Shown here one piece after another: positions 1 to 11,300 of a stretch of DNA of 64,000 bases (position 1 is its first letter; every line of letters begins with the position of its first letter). The stretch is from Corythucha ciliata (Eukaryota; Arthropoda; Insecta; Hemiptera; Tingidae), in contig CM075942.1 of NCBI GenBank assembly GCA_038030265.1, positions 39,088,751 to 39,152,750 of the forward strand. Direction: 5' to 3'. The position numbers were made by a program, and so were the translations under genes. Under the pieces are notes generated by a model. The model was not told the DNA's origin. It saw only the letters and a program-made list of their open reading frames with translations, and did no database searches.

Positions 1-19
1 AATAATAATAATAATAATA
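1..19. repeat. (AAT)n microsatellite
   Basis: Six AAT units plus one base open the window, directly before a LINE gag region. No function is suggested. Confidence 0.9.
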
Positions 20-69
20 CTCCCCAGGGGTATCTCTGTCCGAGATGCTACGGGCGTGGCAAGCCCGGG

Positions 70-1088
70 GTGCCTAGCTGGGCCCAGACTATCCCAAACT
101 CCAGGAGTTTGGCAGGTACACTTGACCCTCCTACTTTACAAGATAAAAGTCAATCTGCACCATCCCCTGTCACACCAGCGGAAACCACATCTAAAAATAC
201 ACGCACAGATTCATCGGATCCCCGTACACAAAAACGCCCATTAAGCAGAGAAACTGAAAAACTACCCCCCAGCAAACGCCCCACTGATCAATCCGATTCA
301 CAAAATAACAAACACCCTGAAAATATCCCTCTCCTACTCATGGAAATAGATGTACCTCCTCCTGGAAACAATAATGATTCCCCCATCACTCTTCCCCCCA
401 AACCAAAACCACAAAGAACTTACCACAACCTAATGTATTTTCACAATTCTGGACCATAGAACGAACTGACTCCAACACATTTGAAAAAGTATGCCCATTT
501 TACATCCATAAAGAGCTTCATTTGCCCCTGGGCGAACTTAAATCAGTATCAAAAAACGCAAACGGCCTACTCACTGTCCAACTAATGAGCCATGACCAAT
601 CATCAAAGTTGGAGAGGTTAAAATTACTCGGAAATATCCCCATCAAACCATCCCCTAACTTCCGACTGAACACCGTACAGGGCGTGATATTTTGCCGAGA
701 CTTTATTAACTCGGACGACCAAACACTCTTAGATGGCCTAGCAAACGAGAAAGTGGTGGCCATACGGTGCATCACAAAAAGAAAACAAGGCAGTAACGAA
801 CGAAAAGATACTGGACTATTTGTCCTAACCTTCTACTCAACGACTCTACCGGAGACTATTAATGGAGCCTTTTACCGACTCAAAGTGAGGCCATACATTC
901 CAGAACCAATGAGATGCTTTCGGTGCCAGCGTTTCGGCCACACTTCTACACGTTGCCGATCAACACCTATTTGCTCCTGTGGCTCCCCTAATCATGAAAG
1001 TGACTGCTTAACAATAAAATGCAACAACTGTGAAGGCCCCCATAAAGCTTCGTCTAAGGATTGCCCCAAATATCGTCATGAAAAATAA
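70..1088 (+). pseudogene. ORF1 (gag-like nucleic-acid-binding protein) of an I-type LINE, frameshifted
   Basis: LINE ORF1 proteins coat the element RNA and assist target-primed reverse transcription. The proline-rich N-terminal half reads in one frame to 459. The C-terminal half reads in another frame that is already open near 438 and ends at 1088, so there is a frameshift at about 430-440. Near the C-terminus there are three consecutive Cys/His knuckles: CFRCQRFGHTSTRC (CX2CX4HX4C), then CSCGSPNHESDC, then CNNCEGPHKASSKDC. Three knuckles in a row is the usual arrangement in Jockey/I-superfamily gag proteins. The endonuclease fragment at 1589 and the RT from 4048 are in the same orientation and probably come from the same copy. 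The frameshift makes it non-functional. Confidence 0.85.
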
Positions 1089-1588
1089 GTTATTCGTATC
1101 AAAATTACACAGAATAATTCTTTTAAGGAAGCTCGCAACCTTGCTAATTCCACTTACGTGACTAAACCAAGAATCCTCTACGCTACGAAAGCAGCAACAC
1201 TCCCCAATGAACCCTATATAAAAAATGCACCTTTAATCCTTCCCACACGCAGAGCACCACGGACAACTTCCCCCCCCCCAACCCCTACACACCCACCACC
1301 ACATGTCTGAGTCATCTGACGGAGCTTTTAGCGGCACGTCTGGTGGCACAGACAAAACTTACATCGATAAAGGAGATACCCAAGCAAAAGTGAAAAAGAA
1401 AAAGAAAGGATGGCCGAAAGGGAAACCGAGAGGTCCCTGGAACGCCTCCCATTCGCAATCATCGCAATGACTGTAAGTATGATACCTATTACTTACTCGA
1501 TCCAAAGGGAAAGCCCTGCAAATCCACGAAAACACAACCAACAGACGGTAGATCCAAGCATGGACACCAACTAAATCTGATGTAAAGC
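1089..1588 (+). other. gag-pol linker of the LINE
   Basis: About 500 bp between the gag stop and the endonuclease start. It holds a C-rich tract near 1270 and a purine-rich, lysine-rich stretch (1380-1420). No intact reading frame or known domain was recognised. It is probably degraded ORF1 C-terminus plus inter-ORF sequence. Confidence 0.4.
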
Positions 1589-1897
1589 ATGGCAGAACTA
1601 AATCTAAAAAGTAATCACATACTCCTATGGAACATTCGTGGATACCATTGTCACTCTGATGAATTGCGATCCCTGATCTCAAATTCTCCCCATTTCTCAT
1701 TGCTCTCCAGGAGACACACTTCTCTAACTCTTTCCTAACGACACCACAACAGTACGTGCTAGCACACAAGAGTTTGCGAGCCACAACCAGGTGGCCGCCG
1801 CCATGGCGGTGTTGCCCTTATGGCGAAGAACTTTTGTAACCCACAAGAAATACCCGTCAACACCCCATTACAAGCAGTCGCAATTCGGATAACCTTC
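1589..1897 (+). pseudogene. N-terminus of LINE ORF2: AP-like endonuclease fragment
   Basis: The ATG at 1589 opens a frame that reads LLWNIRGYHCHSDELRSLI, the first strand and helix of the exonuclease/endonuclease/phosphatase fold. A frameshift later, it reads ALQETHF, whose glutamate is the usual metal ligand. After another shift comes GGVALMAKNFCN followed by PLQAVAIRI, the next conserved strands. The fragment ends at the minisatellite near 1898, so the catalytic Asp/His motifs are missing. It belongs with the gag upstream and probably with the RT at 4048. Confidence 0.75.
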
Positions 1898-2385
1898 CCT
1901 ATAGCCGCTACTATGGCAACCGATGCTACGGTATCCGTTACCATGACAACTGTTGCTATTTGACCCGTTATTATGGCCACCGTGCTATGTGAGCCATTAC
2001 CATGGCAACCGTTGTCATGGTAACCGTTTCTGTGGCAACCGATGCTACGGTATCCGTTACCATGACAACTGTTGCTATTTGACCCGTTATTATGGCCACC
2101 GTGCTATGTGAGCCGTTACCATGGCAATCGTTGTCATGGTAACCGTTTCTATGGCAACCGATGCTACGGTATCCGTTACCATGACAACTGTTGCTATTTG
2201 ACCCGTTATTATGGCCACCGTGCTATGTGAGCCGTTACCAAGGCAACCGTTGTCATGGTAACCGTTTCTATGGCAACGGATGCTACGGTATCCGTTACCA
2301 TGACAACTGCCATGGCCACCGTGCTATGGTAACCGTTACCATGGCACCCGTTGCTATGGTAACCGTTACCATGGCAATAAAGGCA
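1898..2385. repeat. 119-bp minisatellite built from X-box-like palindromes
   Basis: The word GATGCTACGGTATCCG recurs at 1922, 2041, 2160 and 2279, giving a 119-bp period. Each unit is itself made of roughly 17-23-bp variants of GTTACCATGGCAACCGT. These inner words resemble RFX-factor X-boxes (GTNRCC, spacer, RGYAAC); GTTACCAAGGCAAC near 2234 fits exactly. The array sits at the broken end of the LINE endonuclease. Open frames on both strands here follow from the repeat and are not genes. Confidence 0.9.
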
Positions 2386-2537
2386 CTGTAACACAATTTC
2401 GTTACGCAATTTCGTGACATTTTTTTGTGCAATGTGCCAGGGCAAAGACATGAAAATGTCAAATTGTGCGTAACACAATTTCGTTTTTGTGACAGTTTTT
2501 TGTGCTATGTGCCAGGGCAAAGACATGAAAATGTCAA
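2386..2537. repeat. 75-bp direct duplication
   Basis: GCCAGGGCAAAGACATGAAA occurs at 2436 and again at 2511, each preceded by an ACACAATTTCGT-like segment. It joins the minisatellite to repeat X. Confidence 0.8.
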
Positions 2538-4047
2538 AAAAATTTCGCTCCGGCAGCTGGCGGTCGGAAATAGTGCTTTTCATTTTGTATATGGATACCC
2601 TAAGCCGTTCCAGAAGTAGTAATGTTGAGACCATGATTTGTTTCGTTAATGTTTGACCCTCCATCGTACTGTTTGCTGCCGGGTTTGTTTAAGCTGAACT
2701 TGATGGGAATCAAAGGCTACTTCAAAATGAAATCATCGTAATATAATGCTTCTGGAATCAACTGGTGATTTCTAGTGATTTTTTTTACCAGTTCAAGCCA
2801 TATTACCCCCCCCCCCCCCAACCAAGTCGACCGATTTGGCTCAATGCAATACCAAACAAGGTCGTATGACTTCTGATTTTTGTGCCAAAGCGCGTTCCGC
2901 TAAATTATTTTCATCGAGAGTTAACGTGCTAACAAGACCACACGCTTACTTCCACTCCTGGAGCAACACCCCCTCCCCTTCGACTTTACAAAAAAAATGA
3001 AATGGGAATCAAAGGCTAGTCTAACATGGAGTATACGTGCCGAATATGATGTTTCTAGAATCAACTGGTGATTTATAGTGATTTTTTGACCATTTCAACC
3101 CCTATTTTCCCCCCCTCCACCTCGACCAATTTGGCCCAAATGCAATACCGACCGGGGTCTTATGACTACTGATTTTTGTGCCAAAGGGCGTTCCGCTAAA
3201 TTAATTTCTTCAAGAGTTATCGTGCTAACAAGAAAACGGCCATAAGCTTATAAATAAATAAATAAACCTATATACAGGGTGTACAAAAAGCGACTGGACA
3301 GAGAAAAACCAGTAAAGGGGCAACTGATTTCTGATCGAAATGACTATATGCACTTTTCCGAAATTCCCCTTTGTTTCCGAGATATCCGCCATTTTCTGAT
3401 TTTTTCAGAAACAGCTTGTTGCTCACGCAGTAATCGAGACAATGGCAAAACTGATGAGCCCATTGGAAAGATCATACAATTTTCTATTTAAAGAGCCTAT
3501 TTTTATCCAGATCAGACGACATTTACTACGTTTTGAATCAGCTTATTGGCGAAAAAACGTAATTTTCTGACCAGATCATCGTATCACCAATACTTCCGGA
3601 ATTAAGTTTCTTCGCTAATAAGCTAATTCAAAACGTAGTAGATGTCGTCTGATCTGGATAAAAATAGGCTCTTTAGATAGGAAATTTTGTGCTCTTTCCA
3701 ATGGGCTCATCATTTTTGCCATTGCAACAATTATTGCGTGTGCAACAACCTGTTTCTGAAAACATCAGAATATGGCGGATATCTCGGAAACAAAGCGGAA
3801 TTTCGGAAAAGTGCAAATAGTCATTTCGATCAGAAATCAGTTGCCACTTCACTGGTTTTTCTCTGTCCAGTCGCTTTTTGGACACCCTATATATATAATA
3901 ATAAAAAGAAATATATATATGAATTCCGGAGACCACTGAATTCGTGTTCTAGAGGTTCTGAAACGTGAAAAAAACATGACGTGACCCATGTTTGCCACCA
4001 TCACGACGAGACCAATAGTGCCTTTTTAGAATGAAATGCTCTAAAAT
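2538..4047 (+). repeat. Composite repeat X, copy 1 (interrupted by a foldback at 3275)
   Basis: Starts at TTTCGCTCCGGCAGCTGGCG and ends at GAATGAAATGCTCTAAAA. It contains two tandem units of about 300 bp; TTTCTAGAATCAACTGG-like words lie at 2749 and 3051. A TA-rich tract at 3250-3275 holds a foldback, after which X resumes at 3890. Other copies are at 6801/14666, 10903, 15768 (minus), 56903 and 57206/63098. X contains no reading frame. It is probably a non-autonomous DNA transposon, but I cannot assign its superfamily. Confidence 0.8.
3275..3889. mobile_element. Foldback element A, TA-CAGGGTG ends
   Basis: The left arm begins CAGGGTGTACAAAAAGCGAC and the right arm ends in its complement (GTCGCTTTTTGGACACCCT). 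Arms of roughly 240-260 bp flank a short centre near 3540-3600. The TA dinucleotides at both sides fit a TA target duplication. Box 1 (TTTCCGAGATAT) is at 3374 and box 2 (CCCATTGGAAAGA) at about 3456. It contains no transposase. It is inserted in the TA tract of repeat X. Confidence 0.85.
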
Positions 4048-5960
4048 CCACAGCACCGGTCCCCTGGTGGAACGAAGAAATCCGACTAGCCAATCGTAAT
4101 AAAAAAACCGCACTAAAAAAATTCAAAAAACACCCTACTCAGGACAACCTAGTCAACTTCAAGCGACTCCGTGCTCGTGAACGCCACCTCAAACAAGCGG
4201 CCAAAAGAGACTCCTGGCAAACATACGTTTCACAAATAAACTCTACAACATCCAGTAAGGGGGTGTGGCACAAAATCAGAACACTGAAAGGAATATCGGC
4301 GTCTCCCCCACCTGTGGCGATCACTACTCATGACGGAGGTACCATTAAATAGCCATCAGAAATTTCCAATCATATAGCTGACCACCTGCAAAGCGTCACA
4401 ACACATGACCCCACAGATCTACCATATCAACTGTCAAACAATTCTGATTATTTTTCAACTCTGGCCCCTGGACCGGATGATGTGCCCAACGAACTATTAA
4501 AACCGCTACTATTTATCCCCACGTTGAAAAATCCAACTTCTTAACCTCTCCAACTCACTCTGGAACAGCGATTACTACCCGAAGGCATGGAAAGTTGCCC
4601 ATGTTATCCCCATCCTGAAACCAAACAAAAACCCGCACAATGTCACCAGTTACCGTCCCATTTCACTGACAAGTAGTCTCGGCAAACTCTTCGAAAGTAT
4701 GGTTAACAACAGACTGATGAAAGTCCTCGAACAACATCGTCTCATAAACCCCTATCAAACAGCGTTCCGTCGAGGTTACTCGACTGTGGACCAACTGTTG
4801 ATGGTGGAGAACTACATCCAAAACGGTTTCCTGAAGAGAGAGCATGTCACCGCAATATTTTTCGATATCAAAAACGCATTCGATAAAATTAACCGAACAT
4901 CTATCCTTCAGCAACTACACCAATGGGGAATGACAGGAAACCTTCCACTCCTACTACAAAATTTCTTGAATGACCGGAAATTCCAAGTCCGCATAGGCAC
5001 AACATACTCCTCTCTTCGCGACCAAGTAATAGGTGTCCCCCAAGGATCAGTACTAAGCGTAAGCCTATTCGTAATAGCTACAAACGGAATCACACAGGGA
5101 CTCCCACCCGGAACTAACATATCGATATATGCCGACGACCTTGTGTTGTACGCAACACACCCCAAATCCCTCCAAGGCATAAATCCCTTACAAGAGGCCA
5201 TCAATACGCTCGTGGAAAACGCCGATCAAATAGGCCTGCACTTCTCGCAGGAAAAAACCTGCGCTGTACACTTTTGCCGACTACGGTCTCCACATGATCC
5301 CCCACCACTCACATTTGAAAATTCTCCTCTTCTGTATAAAGACTCACACAAATTTCTTGGACTTACACTTGATAAACAACTACGATGGAAGGAACATCAT
5401 TAGGATGCTTTCAAATCATAAGTGGGGCTCAGACCCTTGCACTCTCATCAAAATCGAAAATGGAATACGGGATACAAGCGTACAGCTAAGCACGGAAAAG
5501 TTGGCAACTGCCCCTGGAAAGGACGTATCAGGAGGGTCTCCGTATTGCCCTCGGGGCATACCGGACTACCCCCTGTGATAACCTGTATGTCTTATCAAAC
5601 TCTCTATCACTGAATCTCCGTTTTAAGCAAATCTGTCTAAATTATGCGATATCACTTCAATCTAAACCTGATCATTTCTTTCACACACCCTTGTTCAACA
5701 CAACCAGTCTTGGCGAATTTTCCAACCTACCAAGTCGAACCAGACCCCTCCCTATCCGGGTGAAGGAAACTTTAGACCAGTTGAACACTGCTCTTCTCCC
5801 TACGTTACCTTCCCGAACCATTGATAACTTTCCCTGGCAATACCCTCAATTCACCTTTGACTTGTCCCTCTCAAAATATTCAAAGAAACAAACAACACCA
5901 GAAATATACAGAAACTACTTCAATGAAATCGTATCGAAATACTCAGGGTACACTCAAATC
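4048..5960 (+). pseudogene. Reverse transcriptase region of I-type LINE ORF2
   Basis: The segment opens with PWWNEEI, the usual start of the endonuclease-RT linker. RT motifs follow in order: SYRPISLTSSLGKLFE, then FRRGYSTVDQLL, then AIFFDIKNAFDKI (catalytic Asp), GVPQGSVLS, SIYADDLVLYA (the YADD active site), and HKFLGLTLDKQLRW. The longest open stretch is 4699-5403. After it, two frame changes lead to KMEYGIQAYS and a C-terminal domain read at 5691-5960. There is an in-frame stop near 4350 and a deletion before the palm. The RNase H part follows at 6389, after a solo LTR. The enzyme would copy element RNA at a nicked chromosomal site; this copy is dead. Confidence 0.9.
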
Positions 5961-6388
5961 TGTAACGCCCTAAAAAGGGCGATATGTTAAGCGATAGAGA
6001 AAAGGAGCTCGGTCCGGGAAATTGTTCACTGCTCGGTGAATGAACCCGGCGAGCTCAGGGACGAGCGGGAGAGAGTGACCCGATAGCGTCAACAAATCCT
6101 TGAGGAAACTGCTTGTTATCCACAACACTTAGGGTTTTACAAACATGTCCTCGGGGGTTTAGTATAAAAACCCAGGGGGGACAGAGTCAGGGACGCACAT
6201 CCGTGCAGGGGGGGCCGAAGCCTCGCGACCAGCCCTCGCGCCAGCTCGTGTACACGCTACCGCAGGCCGTCGGGCCTGGGGAAAGGTGAGTCAGACTGTA
6301 AATAATAAATGTACCTACATCACGGGGTAAAGGTACCTCTTTGTTACTCTTTGTCGACTCCCTGAACCCAGACCCATACGGCGGTACA
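5961..6388 (+). mobile_element. Solo LTR with AATC target duplication
   Basis: A 428-bp segment begins TGTAACGCCC and ends GGCGGTACA. It is flanked by AATC at 5957-5960 and 6389-6392. Removing it restores the LINE reading through the start of RNase H (IYTDGSK). It contains TATAAAAA at 6163 and AATAAA at 6304, as expected for promoter and polyadenylation signals in an LTR. Strand follows the TATA and AATAAA order. TG...CA ends with a 4-bp duplication are typical of LTR retrotransposons; a single copy with no internal region implies LTR-LTR recombination. Confidence 0.8.
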
Positions 6389-6800
6389 AATCTATACCGA
6401 TGGCTCCAAAACGACCACTGGGGTTGGGCGTGCCTACCACTCACCTCCATACACTAGCTTTATATGTCCCTTACCCCTAAATTTCTCAATCTTCTCGGTT
6501 GAACTCTACGGAATTCTCTTGCCCTGGACTTCTGCATTACTCCCATAACTCCTCGCCATACCTCATCTTAGTCGACTCCCACAGCACCTTAGAAGCATTA
6601 GCAAATAAATTTACCCGTGATCCTGCCATCGTTGCCATACACCAGAAACTATGCCAACTCCTTAACACAAACAAAGAAACAACTTTCCTCTGGATACCCA
6701 GCCATGTTGGTATATCGGGGAATACCCAAGTATATACACTGGCCAAGATAGCAGCTGAGTCGCTGCCCTACAACAGCCTGCTCCCCGCGAGAATTGAAGA
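6389..6800 (+). pseudogene. RNase H domain of the I-type LINE
   Basis: It reads IYTDGSKT (first catalytic Asp), then after frame changes ILVDSHSTLEAL (second Asp), and FLWIPSHVGISGN with the conserved His/Asn region. An RNase H after the RT separates I-type elements from most Jockey elements. The domain is cut at about 6800 by repeat X, so the 3' end of the LINE is missing. Confidence 0.85.
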
Positions 6801-7057
6801 TGAAAAAATTTCGCTCCAGCAGCTGGCGGTCGGAAAGAGTGCATTTCATTTTGTACATGGATACCCTAAGCCGTCCCAGAAGTAGTAATGTTGAGACCAT
6901 GATTTCTTTCGTTAATGTTTGACCCTCCATCGTACTGTTTGGTGCCGGGTTTGTTTAAGCTGAGCTTAATGGGAATCAAAGGCTACTTCAAAATGAAATC
7001 ATCGTAATATAATGTTTCTGGAATCAACTGGCGATTTCTAGTGATTTTTTTACCAGT
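6801..7057 (+). repeat. Repeat X, copy 2, left part
   Basis: It starts TTTCGCTCCAGCAGCTGG and follows copy 1 closely until GATTTTTTTACCAGT, where it stops. The missing continuation (CAGTTCAAGCCATAT) is found at 14666, 7.6 kb away. Confidence 0.85.
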
Positions 7058-7291
7058 TGTTACCGTGACCGGCTCAGTCATTTTTTGAGAATGGTTGGTG
7101 GGGGGGGGGGGAATAGGCGTTGGTGGGGCCTTTGGGAGATAAAAAAAAAATGAGTAAGACTTTGAAGGCTTGATCTAGTTAATTGTTACACTTTTATTTA
7201 ACTTTAAATTATTAAAGTATTATTAAGTCAAAATAGTTTTAAGTTATATTATTAGTTCTTCTCCCAACGACAAGGGCAGGGAAGATAAGAT

Positions 7292-7837
7292 TTATGGAAG
7301 GAAGCTTTCGAGGGAGGGAGCGTCTAGACTAATTCCGCTGGACGAACGGGATGACGACGTTAGTGGGTGAGGCTCGACGGGGAATGGGAGGTCCTTAGGG
7401 TAATCGCTATACTCCGAGGAGCTGGGCGAGCGGAGATAATATAACTGGCGGCGGGGATCTAGTGGGGTACATCTCGCGACTTCTGCTGGAGTGAGGGCGG
7501 GGATTACGCAAGAGGACACTGGTGACGGAGGGAAGACGGGGGTTATACGGCGGGAGGTACGGAGCCGTCGGAATTTTGGTTGAATACAATTACACTTGGC
7601 GATTCGAGACACCGCTCCACATCCGAGGCACTTCTGTATCCGTGCGGTTGATTTTGAGATCCAAGGTTGAAGCTCGTGGGGGAACGGTAGGGCGGCGTGC
7701 TGCAAGAGGTCGCCCCGGAAGTCGCTTATGTCGTAATAGCACGACTCCAGACCTCCGACGTGGCGTAGGGCGGATACAGCGGTTCCTGAAATGCCCTGCA
7801 GTACTTCAACAAGGGCTTCACCCCCTTTATATGCCAC
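7292..7837 (-). pseudogene. Unrecognised 181-codon minus-strand frame, possibly an LTR-element pol tail
   Basis: The frame is open on the minus strand and rich in Ser, Pro and Arg at its C-terminus. Two cysteine clusters (CLGCG and CNC) lie near the middle. I do not recognise a domain. It abuts the truncated 5' end of the R1-type LINE at about 7838, and the plus-strand frame over the same bases is probably its shadow. Its position near the left edge of the 7.6-kb block would fit the 3' end of an element read on the minus strand. It could also be chance in GC-rich sequence. Confidence 0.3.
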
Positions 7838-10280
7838 AATGGTCTACAACCCACATTACGACCATCACTATCACTCAGGGCTATCGTACCACATATGTAG
7901 TATCCATTTACATTCCACCATCACAGCATTTTACGATGGAAATACTTCATGACCTCAGTAACCTACTTGATGCACTGCACGACCATAACGTCATCATTGG
8001 AGGAGATGTAAATGCGTGGCATACTGCATGGGGCTCAACAACCGTAAATGCGAGAGGTGAAGCGCTGTACACGTTGGCAACACAATATGACCTAATCCTA
8101 CTGAATGATCAGACGTTAGGACCCACCTTTATTGGGCCTCGAGGCCAATCTTACATCGACGTCACTCTGGTCTCGCGCAGTATGCGTAATCACGCACTGA
8201 ACTGGAATCTCTCACATCAAGGCCCGACAGACCACGCTCTCATCACATACCACATTGAGACGGATCCTCTCCCATCGAACATAGTAGTCAAGCGACGTTA
8301 CCAGTTCGCAGGAGCAAACTGGAATGCTTTCCATCTGCAACTCGAAAGCTCCACGCTTCAGCATTACCATCTCGAAGAAAGTTCGGGTCCACGATTGACG
8401 CACCAAGATATTAATTCTGACGTTACCCTCGCGCAAACAATAATCAGGCAAGCGGCGAGCATCGCAACACCGCGAACAGACATGGTTCAACGCCGAAATG
8501 TACCCTGGTGGACATCTGAACTGGACACACTGCGCAGACTGGTTCGTACGGCAAAAGCACGCCTCCACCGTGCCAACTCTATGCGGTGGATGGTAGCACT
8601 GGGCACCTACATTGCCCTACGGAACCAGTACAGGAGAGAACTGCGACGGGCCAAACGACAGGGGTGGCGGCGCCTTATCACTGATGTCCTGTCCAATGAC
8701 CCATGGGAGCTCCCCTACCAAATCTGGAAGCGTCCCGTCCTATAAGCATAATGTCAACTGAGGCTAAAGTTTTCGAGAAGCTTATCCTAACTGCACTGCA
8801 CCCATTCCTCGAAGCTAGGGCGCACCCATCACAGTATGGTGGCATGCCCGGGTGCTCGACAGCACATGCCATAAACCGGCTCAGGGAGGAACTAGCGACG
8901 CCTTCGCGAGATACTACTGTGGTTCTCTTCTTGGACATATCAGGAGCATTTAACGAGCTATGGCAGCCAGCTATCCTAACTGCCCTGCGCGAAACGAGAA
9001 TCCCATCCAACTTGTATCGCCTCCTTTGTAGTTACTTCACTGGCAGAACTGCACACTGCAATGGCGTAAGATACCCTATCACCGCAGGATGTCTCCAAGG
9101 AGCGGTCCTCGCCTGCGCCCTTTGGGTTTTAACTTTCAGTGAACTACTGCGACGCCTCACGAATCTTAATTTCCAAACAATCGCGTATGTTGATGACTTG
9201 GCCATCATCATTAGAGCCACCGATATTGATCACCTCTGTGACCGTGTCTTTGAAGCCTTGAAGTGCGTAGAACAATGGTGTGATTCAACGCGCCTGCGTC
9301 TCGCAATCTCCAAAACACAAACATTCGTCGCTCGGGGCCGAATACGCACCAACCACATTTTACTTCGAGACGGGAGAACTCTCCCCCTGACCAAAAAGCC
9401 AGTTTACCTTGGCGTAATCTTAGACCGCCGTTTCACAGCTTTGCCACATCTCCAACTGTTACGGGAGCGAGTTCTACCGCTTCGTCGTTTCCTTCGTGGA
9501 CTGTCCAGCCCAGGATGGGGGGCATCTCTATCCTCAAGACTCGTATATTACCAGCAGGTACTGGTTCCACGCATCCTTTATGGGTGTATTGCATGGTGGC
9601 CCCGTGCTAGTCAGCGTGCTAGAAACAAGATTTTCACGATTCAGCGTCTGATACTACTGCAGGTGCTTAAAGCATACGCTACCACAGCGCACTCAACATG
9701 CCATGTTCTGGCTGGCGTCCCCCCAATAGACCTTCTTCTCGATGAGAACCTTGCGATCCAACTTAAACGCCTGAATTCGGATCTTCCACGGCCAGACTGG
9801 ATTATGGCAGTTCCTGATGAGCAGGATTTTACCTCGTACCGTCGGGCTGTAAGGCGTGGCTTGATTGCAGAGTGGCAACAACGATGGGACCAAAACAACA
9901 CCGGACGTCATCTACACAATATCATTCCCTCGATTCAGCAGCGCATGCGTATGCCTCACCTACGCCAACTATCCTACCCTGCAATCCAGCTCCTCACTGG
10001 ACACGGTAGCTTTAACGGTAAACTCCATTTCTATCGGAGAAGAGACTCGCCGGATTGCCCATGTGGCCACCGAGAGGAGACCGCAGCCCATGTCCTCTGG
10101 AGCTGTCCAAATTACACGGATCTCCGCGTCATCTGGAATCAACCTCGATTACCACATCATTTAATCACCTCTCGAGCAGCTGTTCAGCGGTTGAACGGAT
10201 TTGCTAGGGGATGGTACCATCGAAGAGGTCTCGGGGCAACCATGGCCCACACAAATATCCCGCTTGCATCAATTTCCTGA
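7838..10280 (+). pseudogene. R1-clade LINE ORF2: endonuclease, RT and C-terminal zinc knuckle, with an internal deletion
   Basis: The endonuclease part shows IGGDVNAWHTAWGS, SYIDVTLVS and GPTDHALITYH, the Asp/Asn/His motifs of the AP-like fold; its N-terminus is cut off. At about 8727 the frame changes in the middle of a conserved segment (PYQIWK joins to SRPISIMSTEAKVFEKL), so the linker and RT fingers are deleted. The rest is open from 8703 to 10280: VLFLDISGAFNELW (Asp), GCLQGAVLACALW (normally PQG), AYVDDLAIIIRA (YVDD active site), PVYLGVILDRRF, and the terminal knuckle CPCGHREETAAHVLWSC. R1-clade elements usually target rDNA; this copy is dispersed and cannot be active. Confidence 0.9.
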
Positions 10281-10902
10281 CTCGACCTTCTAATGCCGAG
10301 TTGGATTGATGTTGCGGGTAAACTAAGAGCAATCTCTGATCCCTCTGACCCCACTGATATCTTTCTGACCTCCCCGGCACATTCGTCCCAATCCCCTACA
10401 CACATTGACTGCTCCAGTTCACTGTCAACTTCCCGGCTGGTCCCTATGCCCGACCGGGTTGATGGTGCTGGTAAATTCCCGCAGCCAAGCGGACGCACCC
10501 CGTACTTCATGGCACTTGCACCTGCATGGCTCCCCACCGCCACTCGGTCTCTACCGAGACGTGCCCACTTTGGCCGGTGGGTGCGGCTGACGGGGAGTTG
10601 AAGTACGGGCTAACAGACATTGCACGTGTCGGGACACTTCCCGATCGTACAAATAGTATGGCTAGACAATAAACTCCAAGGAGTTTAAGTCAGGCCCGAG
10701 AGGAAGACACATGTCAGTGGCGTGTAATAAAACCAAACACTTTATTTCACCGTACAGTACTCAATTCTAGTACATATCAGGTCTTAACTTAGCTGTCTCA
10801 CTTAGGGACCCTAACCAAATTGGTTGCTAACCGAAGCTATGGGTAGCGGTGGTATGTTCTTCATTATCGGTTAAAACATATTTCTTGTTAGTTTACATTT
10901 TT
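10281..10902 (+). other. LINE 3' untranslated region and unassigned sequence
   Basis: About 450 bp follow the R1 stop codon, up to a short hairpin (AAACTCCAAGGAGTTT near 10671) and AATAAA-like words. A poly-A tail is not obvious. The rest to 10902 is unrecognised. Confidence 0.4.
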
Positions 10903-11300
10903 TAGTGCATTTCATTCAAAAAATGCACTATTGGTCTCGCCCTGATGGTCGCACATATGGGTTGTGATACTTTTTTTTCACGTTTCAGAACCCCTAGAAC
11001 ACGAATCCGAGGTCGGTTCGATTTGCTATATATATACAGGGTGCGGCAGATAATGTGGACCACCCATTTTTCCCCGGTTCTTATTTGAAATAAGAAAGTT
11101 AGGTCAAATTTGGGCCCTACCGGGGCTCAATAAAAAATTTTGGGCTACAGATATGAAATCCTCACCTAAGATCAAGGGGACATAACTCCGAGCACCATTC
11201 CAATATCATCAATAATAGCGGAGAAAAATGGGTGGTCCACATTATCTGCCGCACCCTGTATATATTTATGGCCCCTCGCTTGTTAGCACGATCACGGTCG
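10903..11300 (-). repeat. Repeat X, right end, minus orientation (copy with a MITE)
   Basis: It begins TTTTAGTGCATTTCATTC, the inverted right end of X, and runs through CACGTTTCAGAAC and a TATATATA tract. The tract is split by the MITE at 11037-11258. After the MITE it continues with GGCCCCTCGCTTGTTAGCAC, matching X beyond its TA tract. Confidence 0.75.
11037..11258. mobile_element. 222-bp MITE, TA-CAGGGTG ends
   Basis: It has perfect terminal inverted repeats of 36 bp, starting CAGGGTGCGGCAGATAATGT, and is flanked by TA at 11035-11036 and 11259-11260. It carries box-1-like words inward of both ends (GCTACAGATATG near 11144; CTCGGAGTTATG read from the right). It has no coding capacity. It occupies the same TA tract of repeat X as element A does in copy 1. 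Confidence 0.92.

Noticed and set aside
1759..2664. Protein-coding frames rich in Met, Thr and Val across the minisatellite
   Set aside because: They arise from the repeat unit being free of stops in some frames and end at its borders.
2538..4047. Repeat X as a Helitron
   Set aside because: No clear CTRR end after a hairpin and no A/T insertion signature could be confirmed; the ends also show partial inverted similarity.
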